A DNA stretch of 15,556 nt from JAAYAY01 sp964429355. Its GTDB lineage: Bacteria > Planctomycetota > Planctomycetia > Pirellulales > Thermoguttaceae. The position numbers were made by a program, and so were the translations under genes. Below, piece after piece: positions 1 to 7,271 of this stretch. Within the stretch, counting starts at the first letter, position 1, and every line of letters starts with the position of its first letter. The stretch lies in assembly GCA_964429355.1 (NCBI GenBank), contig CAYSCH010000228.1:1-15556 (forward strand), in the 5' to 3' direction. Below the pieces are notes generated by a model. The model was not told where the DNA came from. It saw only the letters and a list, made by a program, of their open reading frames with translations, and did not search any database.

Positions 1-46
1 GGATGTAGTATCCGGCCGTCACGGATCTTCGTGGATCGCCCCGTTG

Positions 47-76
47 TTGGCACACGTGCACGGCGGCTTGTAAACT
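47..76 (+). promoter_or_regulatory. Candidate sigma-70-like promoter for the ceramidase-family gene
   Basis: TTGGCA (47-52, 5 of 6 to the -35 consensus) is followed after 18 bases by TAAACT (71-76, 4 of 6 to the -10 consensus). It lies about 45 bases upstream of the ATG at 121. The overlapping TATATC at 78-83 is an alternative -10. This is pattern matching only; planctomycete promoters are poorly characterised. Confidence 0.3.
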
Positions 77-120
77 ATATCCCTGCCCATGACCTTGCCG
101 TCTGAATCGGAGCCTGTTCC

Positions 121-1470
121 ATGCGATTCCTGTATCTGATGCTGATCGTTGGCTTGTCCTGGATCTCCTCCGAGGCTGCGGAAGGGGCCGATTGGCGCGT
201 TGGGATCGCCCGGCGCGAGATCACGCCCGGCGGATCGATCTGGATGGCCGGCTATGCATCCCGCAATCAGCCCAGCCAGGGTGTGCTCCAGCCGCTGTGG
301 GCCAAGGTCCTCGTGCTCGAAGACAGCCAGGGAACTCGGGCGGCAATCGTGACCATGGACCTGATCGGCGTCGATCGGGGTTTGTCGGAGACAGTCTGCC
401 GACGCGTGCTGCCCACGACCGGGATCCCGCGGGAGCGGATCCTGCTCAACTCGTCCCACACCCACAGTGGGCCGGTCGTGGCAGGGGTCGCGCCTCTGGT
501 CTTCGCGCTCGAGGGCGACCAACTGGCCGCCGTCACTGCCTACGCCAAGACGCTCGAAGACTGCCTGGTCGAGGTGATCGAGGCCGCGGCCAAGGACCTG
601 CAGCCGGGCAAACTGGCCTTTGGCGAAGGAGAATGCAACTTCGCCGCCAACCGCCGCGCCCTGCGGGTGCTGGCAACAACACCCGACGCACAGCCCCCCG
701 CCCCTGTCGACCACGGCGTGCCGGTGCTGGTGATCCGGGGGGAAAATGACTCGTTGCGGGCCGTACTTTTCGGCTATGCATGCCACAACACCACGCTGGC
801 GATCTTCCAGATCAACGGCGACTACGCCGGCTTTGCCCAGGCGGCCCTCGAGGAGAAGTACCCCGGGGCCACGGCCCTGTTCATGATCGGCTGCGGAGCC
901 GACTGCAATCCTCACCCGCGGAGCGAAGTGGAACTCGCCAGACAACACGGCCAGTCGCTGGCCACGGCCGTCGAAGGCGTTGTCGAAAGCACCCCCGCGC
1001 CCGTCCGAGGCCCCTTGGGGATCCGCTTCGAAGAGGTGGAACTGAAACTGGCCGATCCTCCGAGCAAGCAGAGGTTGCAGGAACTCGCCCAGGACAAGAA
1101 CCTCTATGAGCAGCGGCGCGCCAAATCGTTGCTGGGTGAACTTGCCGCCGGCCGGTCGCTGCCAGCTAGTTGCCACTGCCCCGTGCAGGTGATCCGGTTT
1201 GGAGACGACCTTGTGATGGCCGCCCTGGGCGGGGAGGTCTGCGTCGACTATGCCCTGCGGCTCCGCCGCGAGTTCGCAGGCAAACGGATCTGGATCGCCG
1301 GCTACTCCAACAACGTCTTTGCCTATATTCCCACAGAGCGGGTGCTCGAGGAAGGCGGCTATGAAGGGGGCGAGGCCATGGTCTATTTCGGCCTGCCGGG
1401 CCCCTTTCAGCCCGGACTCGAACAGCAGTTGATCGACACCGTCAAGAGGCTGGCCGCCAGCGCCCCTTGA
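121..1470 (+). CDS. Secreted neutral/alkaline ceramidase-family hydrolase (N-terminal amidase domain only)
   Basis: Family: neutral/alkaline non-lysosomal ceramidase, zinc amidases that hydrolyse the N-acyl bond of ceramides. The 449-residue product starts with a signal peptide (MRFLYLMLIVGLSWISSEA, about residues 1-22), so it acts outside the cytoplasmic membrane. Family landmarks seen: the 'ITPG' start of the mature domain near residue 34; SSHTHSGP (111-118), with zinc-ligand histidines; CHNTTL (221-226), with the second histidine region; GDYAG (233-237); GGEVCVDY, whose Glu372 fits the zinc-ligand glutamate; and GYSNNVFAYIPT (394-405), whose tyrosines fit the last ligand. It is shorter than classic ceramidases of about 650 residues because the C-terminal Ig-like domain is absent. 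The classic nucleophile motif GDVSPN is replaced by GCGADCNP (257-264), with no serine, so ceramide as substrate is uncertain. The gene is convergent with the next one (29-base gap). Family assignment is solid; substrate is not. Confidence 0.85.
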   Translation: MRFLYLMLIVGLSWISSEAAEGADWRVGIARREITPGGSIWMAGYASRNQPSQGVLQPLWAKVLVLEDSQGTRAAIVTMDLIGVDRGLSETVCRRVLPTTGIPRERILLNSSHTHSGPVVAGVAPLVFALEGDQLAAVTAYAKTLEDCLVEVIEAAAKDLQPGKLAFGEGECNFAANRRALRVLATTPDAQPPAPVDHGVPVLVIRGENDSLRAVLFGYACHNTTLAIFQINGDYAGFAQAALEEKYPGATALFMIGCGADCNPHPRSEVELARQHGQSLATAVEGVVESTPAPVRGPLGIRFEEVELKLADPPSKQRLQELAQDKNLYEQRRAKSLLGELAAGRSLPASCHCPVQVIRFGDDLVMAALGGEVCVDYALRLRREFAGKRIWIAGYSNNVFAYIPTERVLEEGGYEGGEAMVYFGLPGPFQPGLEQQLIDTVKRLAASAP

Positions 1471-1499
1471 ACCATCGGCCGGACCGGCAGATTGGCGGC

Positions 1500-2975
1500 C
1501 TATGGATCTTGCCCGACCGCCGCAACGTCCCACACCAGCAGGCCCTTCTGATACTTGGCGGTCACGGTGCGCCGCACCGGGTCAAAAGCCGGTTGCCGGC
1601 AGGGCCACCAGTCGGAGCGGGCAATCCGCCTGCCCGTCCGGGAGTCCAGAGCCGATACGCGATAACAGATTTCAAAGTCCCAGGGAGGGTACCAAAGCGG
1701 TGGCGCACGGCGATACCCTGACGCCTTATCTCGCGACCTGACGATGAGCTGCCAACTCTGTTCCGAGATAACGATGCGATCGCCGTCGGAGAGAAACGCC
1801 AAGGGATCTCCAGGGAACTTCAGAATCTGATCCGATCCTCTTCTGAAAACCCAGTGGCAATCGCGTCCAATCTGAATGACAATGCATGCGTGATTTGGAG
1901 CGACCTTCCAGTCCCAGAGTGTCGGAGGTAGTCTGCGTTGCCCGTCTACCGGCTTCGCCAGCTTGGCCGTCGTCGAGGCGAACTTCACGATCCGGCAATC
2001 CTTGAGAAGCTCCGCGGTAAACAGTTCAAATTGGGTTCGCGCCGGCTCGGCATCGTCCATGTGCACGAGCAGCAGAGTATCGTCGGTAAGAATCGGGAAT
2101 GTCTTGCCTCGCCGGGACTGGTTCGGAAGGCGGTCAAAAGACAGCCGGTCTTGCTCTTCCCATGTATCGGTCGTCCAGCGAAACAGGACTTCCCCCGTCG
2201 TTCCGGGCACGCACGGAATGGCGGCCAAGGCACTGCTATCGGACAGGAACTTCATCGTCGTGAAATGCTGCCCCTCAGGGGCACGAAGATCGGCAATCAT
2301 GTTCGACGTGGCCATGTCGAACACCTTGATCGATGATTCGCTACTGCCAGCAACAAACCGTCCATCCGGAGATACTTCGGGAAGGCCCCAAAGACCGTGC
2401 TTCTCCAGAATCTGCCTGGCTCGGTCGGGTTCTGCGTCGGATGCTGCTGCGATGGACGGTTTCCAGAGGCGGCTATGCTCCACGTGCCACCACAGCCCTG
2501 CCGCAATGGCGATCGAGAGCATCGCAGCGAAACACACGACACGCGTCCCCCTTGCTGCCGAACCCCAGCGATGCGCGGCCCAGACAACCGTTTGCAGCAA
2601 GCATGCGCCCAGGAATCCTGCCGCAACGCCCGCGACCGCGACCGCCAGGGCGTGCAACAGCAGGCCGAGGGATGAGACGCCACTAACGAATGTTCCGTCA
2701 TAGATGCCCAGAGGAATCGACAACAGCAGGTAGGTGCAAACAATCGTCGACCAGACAGCGCCGGTGAACATCGTGGCCCGGAAGATCCGTTTCCATCCTC
2801 GCACGGTGGACCGCCAGAACGAGATCAAGAGCGACGCCAGCCAAACCAACCAGAGCAGTTGCTCGAACGCAGCCTCGACGCCGAATGATACGAACTGCAT
2901 GAAAGCGGAAATGAAAGCCCAGGCGAACACCATCGCCACAAAAAGAGCCGACAGCGAGAACTGAAAGCGTTTCAT
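1500..2975 (-). CDS. Planctomycete-type membrane protein with N-terminal helices and a beta-propeller-like C-terminal half
   Basis: The 491-residue product is not a recognised enzyme. Its N-terminus MKRFQFSLSALF matches the short F-x-F-S-L signature preceding the first helix in many planctomycetal membrane proteins. Hydrophobic segments lie near residues 8-29, 38-54, 68-90, 99-133 (possibly two) and 146-163. The rest is probably a soluble domain with WD40-like blades: VSPDGRFVAGSSESSIKVFD (201-220), a matching 'F-L-S-D-S-S-A-L-A' strand (243-251), and a last blade ending KGLLVWDVAAV near the C-terminus. Inference: a membrane-tethered, degenerate WD40 propeller acting as a scaffold or sensor. 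A strong ribosome-binding site, GGGAGGT at 2980-2986, four bases from the ATG, fixes the start. It lies 86 bases downstream of the fucosidase stop on the same strand, so co-transcription is possible but not shown. Confidence 0.7.
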   Translation of the reverse strand: MKRFQFSLSALFVAMVFAWAFISAFMQFVSFGVEAAFEQLLWLVWLASLLISFWRSTVRGWKRIFRATMFTGAVWSTIVCTYLLLSIPLGIYDGTFVSGVSSLGLLLHALAVAVAGVAAGFLGACLLQTVVWAAHRWGSAARGTRVVCFAAMLSIAIAAGLWWHVEHSRLWKPSIAAASDAEPDRARQILEKHGLWGLPEVSPDGRFVAGSSESSIKVFDMATSNMIADLRAPEGQHFTTMKFLSDSSALAAIPCVPGTTGEVLFRWTTDTWEEQDRLSFDRLPNQSRRGKTFPILTDDTLLLVHMDDAEPARTQFELFTAELLKDCRIVKFASTTAKLAKPVDGQRRLPPTLWDWKVAPNHACIVIQIGRDCHWVFRRGSDQILKFPGDPLAFLSDGDRIVISEQSWQLIVRSRDKASGYRRAPPLWYPPWDFEICYRVSALDSRTGRRIARSDWWPCRQPAFDPVRRTVTAKYQKGLLVWDVAAVGQDP

Positions 2976-2979
2976 GGGG

Positions 2980-2986
2980 ACCTCCC
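2980..2986 (-). promoter_or_regulatory. Ribosome-binding site of the membrane/propeller gene
   Basis: Read on the minus strand, GGGAGGT is followed by CCCC and then ATG at 2975. It is close to a full anti-16S match and supports that start. Confidence 0.6.
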
Positions 2987-3061
2987 GCCGCCATCCGTGC
3001 GTCCGACCTTCAATCGTTGAACCACGGCGGTGTGCGACGTCAATTGTGGGAGCGGCGAGGG

Positions 3062-4558
3062 CTATTGCCTGTTCTCGGCGCCCTGCGGGGCCGGCGGCAA
3101 GATCCGGGGCGCGCCCTCAATGTCGAGCGCAACGACCGTGGCGATCTTGTCAGCTTTTTCGGCCGGCAGCGAGATCGTAACGCGATCGTTCTCGGCCGAC
3201 GTCTGGAGCGGTTGGTTGCCGGCCAGAATAAAGGCCTGAATCGGCCGACTGGCCAGACCGGGCACGATCAGTTCGCCATCCTTCGGCCAGTCGAACACGT
3301 GGAGATAGAGGCGGGTGGTGCCCGCGCCCAGCTTCTTCTGGGTGCAGCGGCCCCACTCGAGTTTCTCGAACGGACTGGCCTGGGTGGCGTAGATCGAATC
3401 GCCGTTGGACTTCATCCACACGCCGATCGCCCGCATCGACTGGATGCTCTCCTCCGGCACGCTGCCATCCCCTTTCGGACCGATATTGAGGAGGTAATTG
3501 CCCCCTTTGCTGGCGATGTCGATCAGGTTGCGGATCAGCGTCTCATCTGTCTTCCAGGCGTGGTCGTGCTCGCTGTAGCCCCAGGTCGTGTTCAGCGTCA
3601 TGCACGTTTCCCAGTCAACGCCGGGCATGCCGGTGGCGGGGATGTGCTGTTCTGGGGTGATGAAATCGCCATACTTCGGATCGAGCCGCGGCAGGTAGCC
3701 TTCCGTCCCCATGCTGGCCCATCCGGCCTCGGGGCTGCGGTAGAGGCGGTTGTTCATGATGATCGCGGGCTGTTTGGAGCGGACCAGGTTCATCAGTTCG
3801 GTCGACCGCCAGGCTTCATCCCCCTGAAAATCCTGGGAGCTGTAGTCCCACCAGAGGATGTCCACAGGGCCGTAGTTCGAGACGAGTTCGTCGACCTGCT
3901 GGTGAAGATAGGCCAGGTATTTGGCGTGATCCCGCTCGCCGTTCGGATAGGGCTGGCCTTTGAGCGGATGGGGCAACTGTTCCGACAGGGCGTAGGCGTA
4001 CTGGTCGTGATGCCAATCGATCACGGAGTGGTAGAAACCGACCTTCAAACCTTCGGCGCGGCAGGCCTCGACGATCTCCTTGACCAGGTCGCGGTGGAGA
4101 ACGTGCCCGGCGTTGTAGTCGCCGGCCTTCGAATCGAACAGGCCGAAGCCCTCGTGGTGCTTGGAGGTGACCACGAGGTACTTGCAGCCGGCCTCCTTGG
4201 CCAGACGAGCCCAGGGGCGGGCAAAACCGGCAGTCGGCTGGAACTTCGGGATCGCCGCCTTGGCGTAGGTGTCGGTATCCACCTTGACCCGCTGCTGGAT
4301 CCACTCCATGCCGCCCGTCGTGCCGACCGGCTTGCCGTCCCACGTGCCCGCCAGGCCGGAGTAAAGGCCCCAGTGCACGAACATGCCAAAACGTGCCTCT
4401 CGCCACCACTGCATACGGGCATCCCGCTCCTGTGGCGTCTCCGAAGCGGCGCCGGCGGCCGTGCTGCCGTCCGGCGCGGCCGGCCGGTCCGCGGCGTAGC
4501 TCTGTCCACAAAATGCTCCGATGCTGGCCAGTAGTATCAGCAGCGCGGCAATTCGCAT
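3062..4558 (-). CDS. Secreted alpha-L-fucosidase, glycoside hydrolase family 29
   Basis: Role: hydrolysis of alpha-L-fucosidic bonds by the GH29 retaining mechanism, outside the cytoplasm. The 498-residue product begins with a signal peptide (MRIAALLILLASIGAFCGQSYA, cleavage near 22). GH29 landmarks seen in order: RFGMFVHWGLYS (56-67), SKHHEGFGLFDS (132-143), GFYHSVIDWHH (174-184), VDILWWDYS (232-240) with Asp238 as the expected nucleophile, WETCMTLNTTWGYS (316-329), and LIDIASKGGNYLLNIGPKGDG (starting 345). A C-terminal beta-sandwich with VALDIEG completes it; the length is normal for the family. An upstream ATG at 4576 is in frame, but AAAGGA nine bases before 4558 and the cleaner signal peptide favour 4558. 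The acid/base residue is not assigned because it varies in GH29. It is divergent from the DUF1080 remnant. Confidence 0.93.
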   Translation of the reverse strand: MRIAALLILLASIGAFCGQSYAADRPAAPDGSTAAGAASETPQERDARMQWWREARFGMFVHWGLYSGLAGTWDGKPVGTTGGMEWIQQRVKVDTDTYAKAAIPKFQPTAGFARPWARLAKEAGCKYLVVTSKHHEGFGLFDSKAGDYNAGHVLHRDLVKEIVEACRAEGLKVGFYHSVIDWHHDQYAYALSEQLPHPLKGQPYPNGERDHAKYLAYLHQQVDELVSNYGPVDILWWDYSSQDFQGDEAWRSTELMNLVRSKQPAIIMNNRLYRSPEAGWASMGTEGYLPRLDPKYGDFITPEQHIPATGMPGVDWETCMTLNTTWGYSEHDHAWKTDETLIRNLIDIASKGGNYLLNIGPKGDGSVPEESIQSMRAIGVWMKSNGDSIYATQASPFEKLEWGRCTQKKLGAGTTRLYLHVFDWPKDGELIVPGLASRPIQAFILAGNQPLQTSAENDRVTISLPAEKADKIATVVALDIEGAPRILPPAPQGAENRQ

Positions 4559-4567
4559 GGGTAGGGG

Positions 4568-4573
4568 TCCTTT
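4568..4573 (-). promoter_or_regulatory. Ribosome-binding site deciding the fucosidase start
   Basis: AAAGGA on the minus strand lies nine bases before the ATG at 4558. The alternative ATG at 4576 has only a weak GAAGA upstream. Confidence 0.45.
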
Positions 4574-4718
4574 CATGCTGTCTTCGATCTGTCGTTCTGG
4601 TTGCGGCAGGTTGACGCTTCCGCAAAGTGGGTTCGTCGGCCGGGAGGGTAAGCGGACGCCTGGTGCCGTGATCCCCAGGGTCCCGCCAAGCCCTGCGGCT
4701 CCCGGTGGCCCGGGGCTC

Positions 4719-4747
4719 ATTGTACCAGCGCGAAGCGGTTGCGTCAG
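4719..4747 (-). promoter_or_regulatory. Candidate extended -10 promoter for the fucosidase
   Basis: On the minus strand, CTGACG (4747-4742, 4 of 6 to -35) is followed after 17 bases by TGG-TACAAT (hexamer 4724-4719). TACAAT is 5 of 6 to consensus and the preceding TG fits an extended -10. It would give a leader of roughly 150 bases before the start at 4558. The assignment rests on pattern only. Confidence 0.4.
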
Positions 4748-5143
4748 CAAGAGGGCACTGGCAGCATTCTCCTCCCCTGCGAGGGCTGCGAGGCATACTC
4801 CGTGGTTTCCAGATTGTCTTGTGCTACAATGAACACCCGTATGTGGCACCAGGCCCAGTTCGGCGATGCCACGGGGGGCTACCTGTTCGGGGAGACCGCG
4901 ATCGAGGGCGGAGGACGCAAGTTCTTCAGCCTCGACAAGGAGATCAAGGAGCCGCGGGTGAAACCGGCCGGCCAGTGGAATACCCTGGAGTTGACTGCCC
5001 GCGGCAAGACGCTGACGCTCTCGGTCAACGGCACCGTCAATTGCCAGTTCCCCGATTGTGGGCTGGAGAAAGGACATATCGGCGTGGAGGGGGAAGGCTT
5101 TCGGATCGAATTCCGCAATCTGAAGGTGAAGGAACTGAGGTAG
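4739..5143 (+). pseudogene. C-terminal fragment of a DUF1080 (3-keto-disaccharide hydrolase-like) protein
   Basis: The open frame has 134 codons. Only the part from about residue 38 resembles DUF1080: ATGGYLFGE, then KPAGQWNTLELTARGKTLTL, SVNGTVNCQF, and a final GHIGVEGEGFRIEFRNLKVKEL, the usual closing strand pattern of this LamG-like fold. Full-length members are about 200-280 residues, with a signal peptide and an N-terminal 'F-x-x-L-F-x-G-x-x-L-x-G-W' strand. Here those are missing. Residues 1-30 (MRQQEG... CEGCEAY...) look unrelated, and the divergent fucosidase start only 180 bases away leaves no room for the rest. ATGs at 4829 and 4841 are alternative starts; no good ribosome site precedes any of them. 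Best read as a truncated remnant. A functional half-domain protein is possible but unlikely. The neighbouring fucosidase suggests the locus once held a fuller glycan-degrading set. Confidence 0.6.
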
Positions 5144-5637
5144 AGGCCGGGCGAAATCGGAAAACCGTAATCCAAAGCACAACGTCCGGAACGAGAACCA
5201 GAATTAGGGCCGGACCTCGACGATAGCCTCCGGGGCAGACAGTTACCAGTTCCTCCGAGTCGGCAGACGGCGCGGTCTCATCGGCTCGTGCGAATTTTCT
5301 CTCGGACCCTACGCTTAAGCCGTGGGGCGAGGGTTCTCCAAGCATTCGCCTGGAAAGACTCTCATTCGCCTCCAAGACCAAGAACACCTTCCCAGCTTGG
5401 ACACCTTCTGGCATGCCCCCGTGCTATTCTGCCCAGTTTGGGCTGGGGGACCGGAGCGCCTGCGTCCCGTTCCGCGCCGGCAAAACCGTGACAAGCAAGT
5501 AGCCAGTCAATACAATGCGACTTGCGGGAGTTGGCCGCCTGCGCGTGAGGCCGTCCATTTGCGGGAGGAACGTGATGGGCACACCTCCTATAGACAAGTT
5601 CAAGCTATGATACCAACCAGGACTGTCAAGGTGCGGG
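5144..5637 (+). other. Non-coding stretch between the DUF1080 remnant and the ATPase gene
   Basis: No convincing gene in either strand: the open frames here are short, lack ribosome sites and translate to low-complexity Pro/Arg/Ser-rich strings. The only structured signal is the promoter-like pair at 5488-5516. The stretch probably contains the left boundary of the lower-GC ATPase islet, since base composition falls after about 5490. No direct or inverted repeats marking an insertion end were seen by eye. Confidence 0.5.
5488..5516 (+). promoter_or_regulatory. Near-consensus sigma-70 promoter upstream of the ATPase
   Basis: GTGACA (5488-5493, 5 of 6 to TTGACA) and TACAAT (5511-5516, 5 of 6 to TATAAT) are separated by exactly 17 bases. 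It lies about 120 bases before the ATG at 5638 and is the best-matching promoter in the window. Confidence 0.45.
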
Positions 5638-7128
5638 ATGAAGATCAAGGACATACTTCGAGAGACTAGTTTTGGCGAACAGGTAGCTGAGGAAGAGAGC
5701 GAAGGGCTACAGCGATACTTCGTCGAAACAAATCAATGGGAGCGTATCTTTCGTGGCGAAGTCGATATCGTCTATGGACGAAAGGGCGTTGGGAAGAGTG
5801 CCATTTACTCCCTTCTTCTGCGTCGATCTAGCGAGCTTTCCAGAAGGGGCGTAATTGTTGTTCCGGCAGAGAACCCTCGCGGCAAGACTGCCTTCGACGG
5901 AGTCATCCTCAATCCGCCAACGACGGAGGCGGAATTCATTAGTATTTGGAAGCTCTTCTTCCTGACCATCATAGTGTGCCACCTGCGTGACCTGAAAATG
6001 GTCACTTCAGAGATGAATCAGGTACTTGTGGCACTGTCAGCGGCAAAGCTCATCGAAGAACAATGGACCTTATCGGGCATTTTTCAGCGGTGTCAGCGAT
6101 ACGTTCAAGATATTCTTCGGTCGATTGAAGGAACCGTAACTACAGACCCAGTGACTGGACAGCCACGAGCGTCTGTGGTGATTCGGCCAAATAACAACTC
6201 ATCGCAGAATGGTACCGACCTTCAAGTCGACCGTCTCTTTAAGTCAGTTGACAGCTCGCTTGCTCTTGGCGGCAAAGTGGTATGGATACTAATCGATCGT
6301 CTTGATGTCGCCTTCAGTGAGTCGTCGATGCTGGAGGAGAATGCACTGCGCGCGCTTTTTCGGGCCTATTCCGATTTTCGCGCCTTCAGCCAGGTCCGAC
6401 TGAAAGTCTTTCTTCGCGACGATATTTGGAGGAGAATTTCGCGACCTGGGTTTCGTGAAGCTAGTCACATAATCAAACGCACAACCATCGAGTGGGACAA
6501 AGAGACTCTTACTCATGTAATCGTCCGGCGTGCGCTTCAAGTACCGGCAATCCGTTTCTACTACAGATTCGACTCTGCAACCGTCCTGTCATCCATTGAC
6601 CAGCAACAAAACTGCTTTTATGCGCTATTTCCTCGCCAAGTCGAGCGAGGACGACGCAAGCCGCTTACGATGGACTGGATAATCTCCCGCACAAGCAACG
6701 GATCAGGTAAACCTACGCCACGCGAAATAATCCACTTGATTAACGAGGCTGTGGCACAGCAAGTACGTCTGCTCGAAATTGGCGACTCCGATCCGGAAGA
6801 CGGGAAACTGATTTCCGGTAAAGCGCTGAAGCTCGCATTGCCAGAGGTGTCCAAAGTTCACGTCCACCAAACCGTTTTCGCGGAGTATCCGCATCTCCGA
6901 GAATCGTTACTCGATTTGCGAGGTGAACAAACTGGGCAGTCTCCCGAGACGCTAGCAGCGATTTGGCGGTGCGATGAATCTCACGCACGAAATCGAGCCA
7001 ACGAACTGGTCGAAATTGGGCTATTTGAGGAACGTGGTTCGAAACACAATCCCCAGTATTGGATTCCATTTTTGTACCGTGATGGCCTTGAGGTAGTTCA
7101 AGGCAATGCGCGCGACGGCTTTGAGTGA
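5638..7128 (+). CDS. P-loop ATPase, Sll1717-like, with C-terminal winged-helix-like region
   Basis: The 496-residue cytoplasmic protein has no signal peptide. Walker A is GRKGVGKS (47-54, Lys53). Walker B is VVWILIDRLD (214-223, Asp220). KVFLRDDIWRRI (256-267) may carry a sensor arginine. The opening 'FGEQVAEEESEGLQRYFVET' (12-31) resembles the 'FG-x-x-x-A-x-E-x-x-x-L-x-x-Y-F-V-x-T' start of Sll1717-type P-loop ATPases, a family of unknown function. Residues about 435-485 (ETLAAIWRC...ANELVEIGLFEERG...YWIPFLYRDGL) look like a winged helix, suggesting DNA or partner binding. Composition differs from the neighbours: 30 of 60 bases at 6481-6540 are G/C, against 40 of 60 at 7381-7440, and A/T-ending codons are common, which fits acquisition by transfer. 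The ribosome site is weak (AAGG near 5628-5631). It has its own promoter candidate and a short ORF overlapping its stop codon. ATPase fold is confident; family name moderate; role unknown. Confidence 0.8.
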   Translation: MKIKDILRETSFGEQVAEEESEGLQRYFVETNQWERIFRGEVDIVYGRKGVGKSAIYSLLLRRSSELSRRGVIVVPAENPRGKTAFDGVILNPPTTEAEFISIWKLFFLTIIVCHLRDLKMVTSEMNQVLVALSAAKLIEEQWTLSGIFQRCQRYVQDILRSIEGTVTTDPVTGQPRASVVIRPNNNSSQNGTDLQVDRLFKSVDSSLALGGKVVWILIDRLDVAFSESSMLEENALRALFRAYSDFRAFSQVRLKVFLRDDIWRRISRPGFREASHIIKRTTIEWDKETLTHVIVRRALQVPAIRFYYRFDSATVLSSIDQQQNCFYALFPRQVERGRRKPLTMDWIISRTSNGSGKPTPREIIHLINEAVAQQVRLLEIGDSDPEDGKLISGKALKLALPEVSKVHVHQTVFAEYPHLRESLLDLRGEQTGQSPETLAAIWRCDESHARNRANELVEIGLFEERGSKHNPQYWIPFLYRDGLEVVQGNARDGFE

Positions 7129-7241
7129 AGAACATCATAGACGAACCTGCAAATCCATTAGGCGACATGGACACAACCGAGCAAGCCCATGCGGCCATCC
7201 GCGTGATGCGCATCTTTTCACGAAGTACTGAAGGCCATTGA
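7125..7241 (+). pseudogene. 38-codon ORF overlapping the ATPase stop (probable truncated partner gene)
   Basis: A GTG at 7125 overlaps the ATPase TGA in the arrangement GTGA, the classic layout of translationally coupled genes. The frame runs to a TGA at 7239-7241 and encodes 38 residues opening MKNIIDEPANPLGDMDTTEQ and ending AAIRVMRIFSRSTEGH. An internal ATG at 7167 is also possible. The composition is protein-like and amphipathic, with an early 'DEPANPLGDMD' and a helical 'EQAHAAIRVMRIFSR'. That resembles the beginning of a longer protein rather than noise, but I recognise no family. It stops about 30 bases before the GC-rich FAD oxidoreductase gene, so the remainder may have been lost at the islet's right boundary. 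A genuine small protein is an alternative. Confidence 0.4.
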
Positions 7242-7271
7242 GGAGTATTTAACCTCCGGAGACACAATCCA

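Noticed and set aside
1477..1500. GGCCG/CGGCC pair between the convergent ceramidase and membrane-protein genes as a terminator
   Set aside because: Only five pairs around a 14-base loop, no T tract, and it touches the neighbouring stop codon; too weak to call.
19..1533. A 504-codon minus-strand frame opposite the ceramidase-family gene
   Set aside because: The plus strand has clear family motifs and a signal peptide; the antisense frame also runs into the neighbouring gene's end.
3009..3021. TTCAA-TCG-TTGAA hairpin between the fucosidase and membrane-protein genes
   Set aside because: Five pairs, not extendable, and no following T tract on either strand; could be chance.
3017..4534. A 505-codon plus-strand frame opposite the fucosidase
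   Set aside because: The minus strand carries unmistakable GH29 motifs; the plus-strand product is Arg/Gly/Val-rich without recognisable domains.
4822..4830. TGCTACAAT as an extended -10 promoter for the DUF1080 fragment
   Set aside because: No acceptable -35 at 16-18 bases, and the element overlaps a possible start codon at 4829, so a transcript from it would not carry a leader.
4559..5182. Extending the fucosidase frame upstream to give about 706 residues
   Set aside because: The extra N-terminus is not GH29-like, crosses the DUF1080 fragment, and would bury a good signal peptide that starts at 4558.
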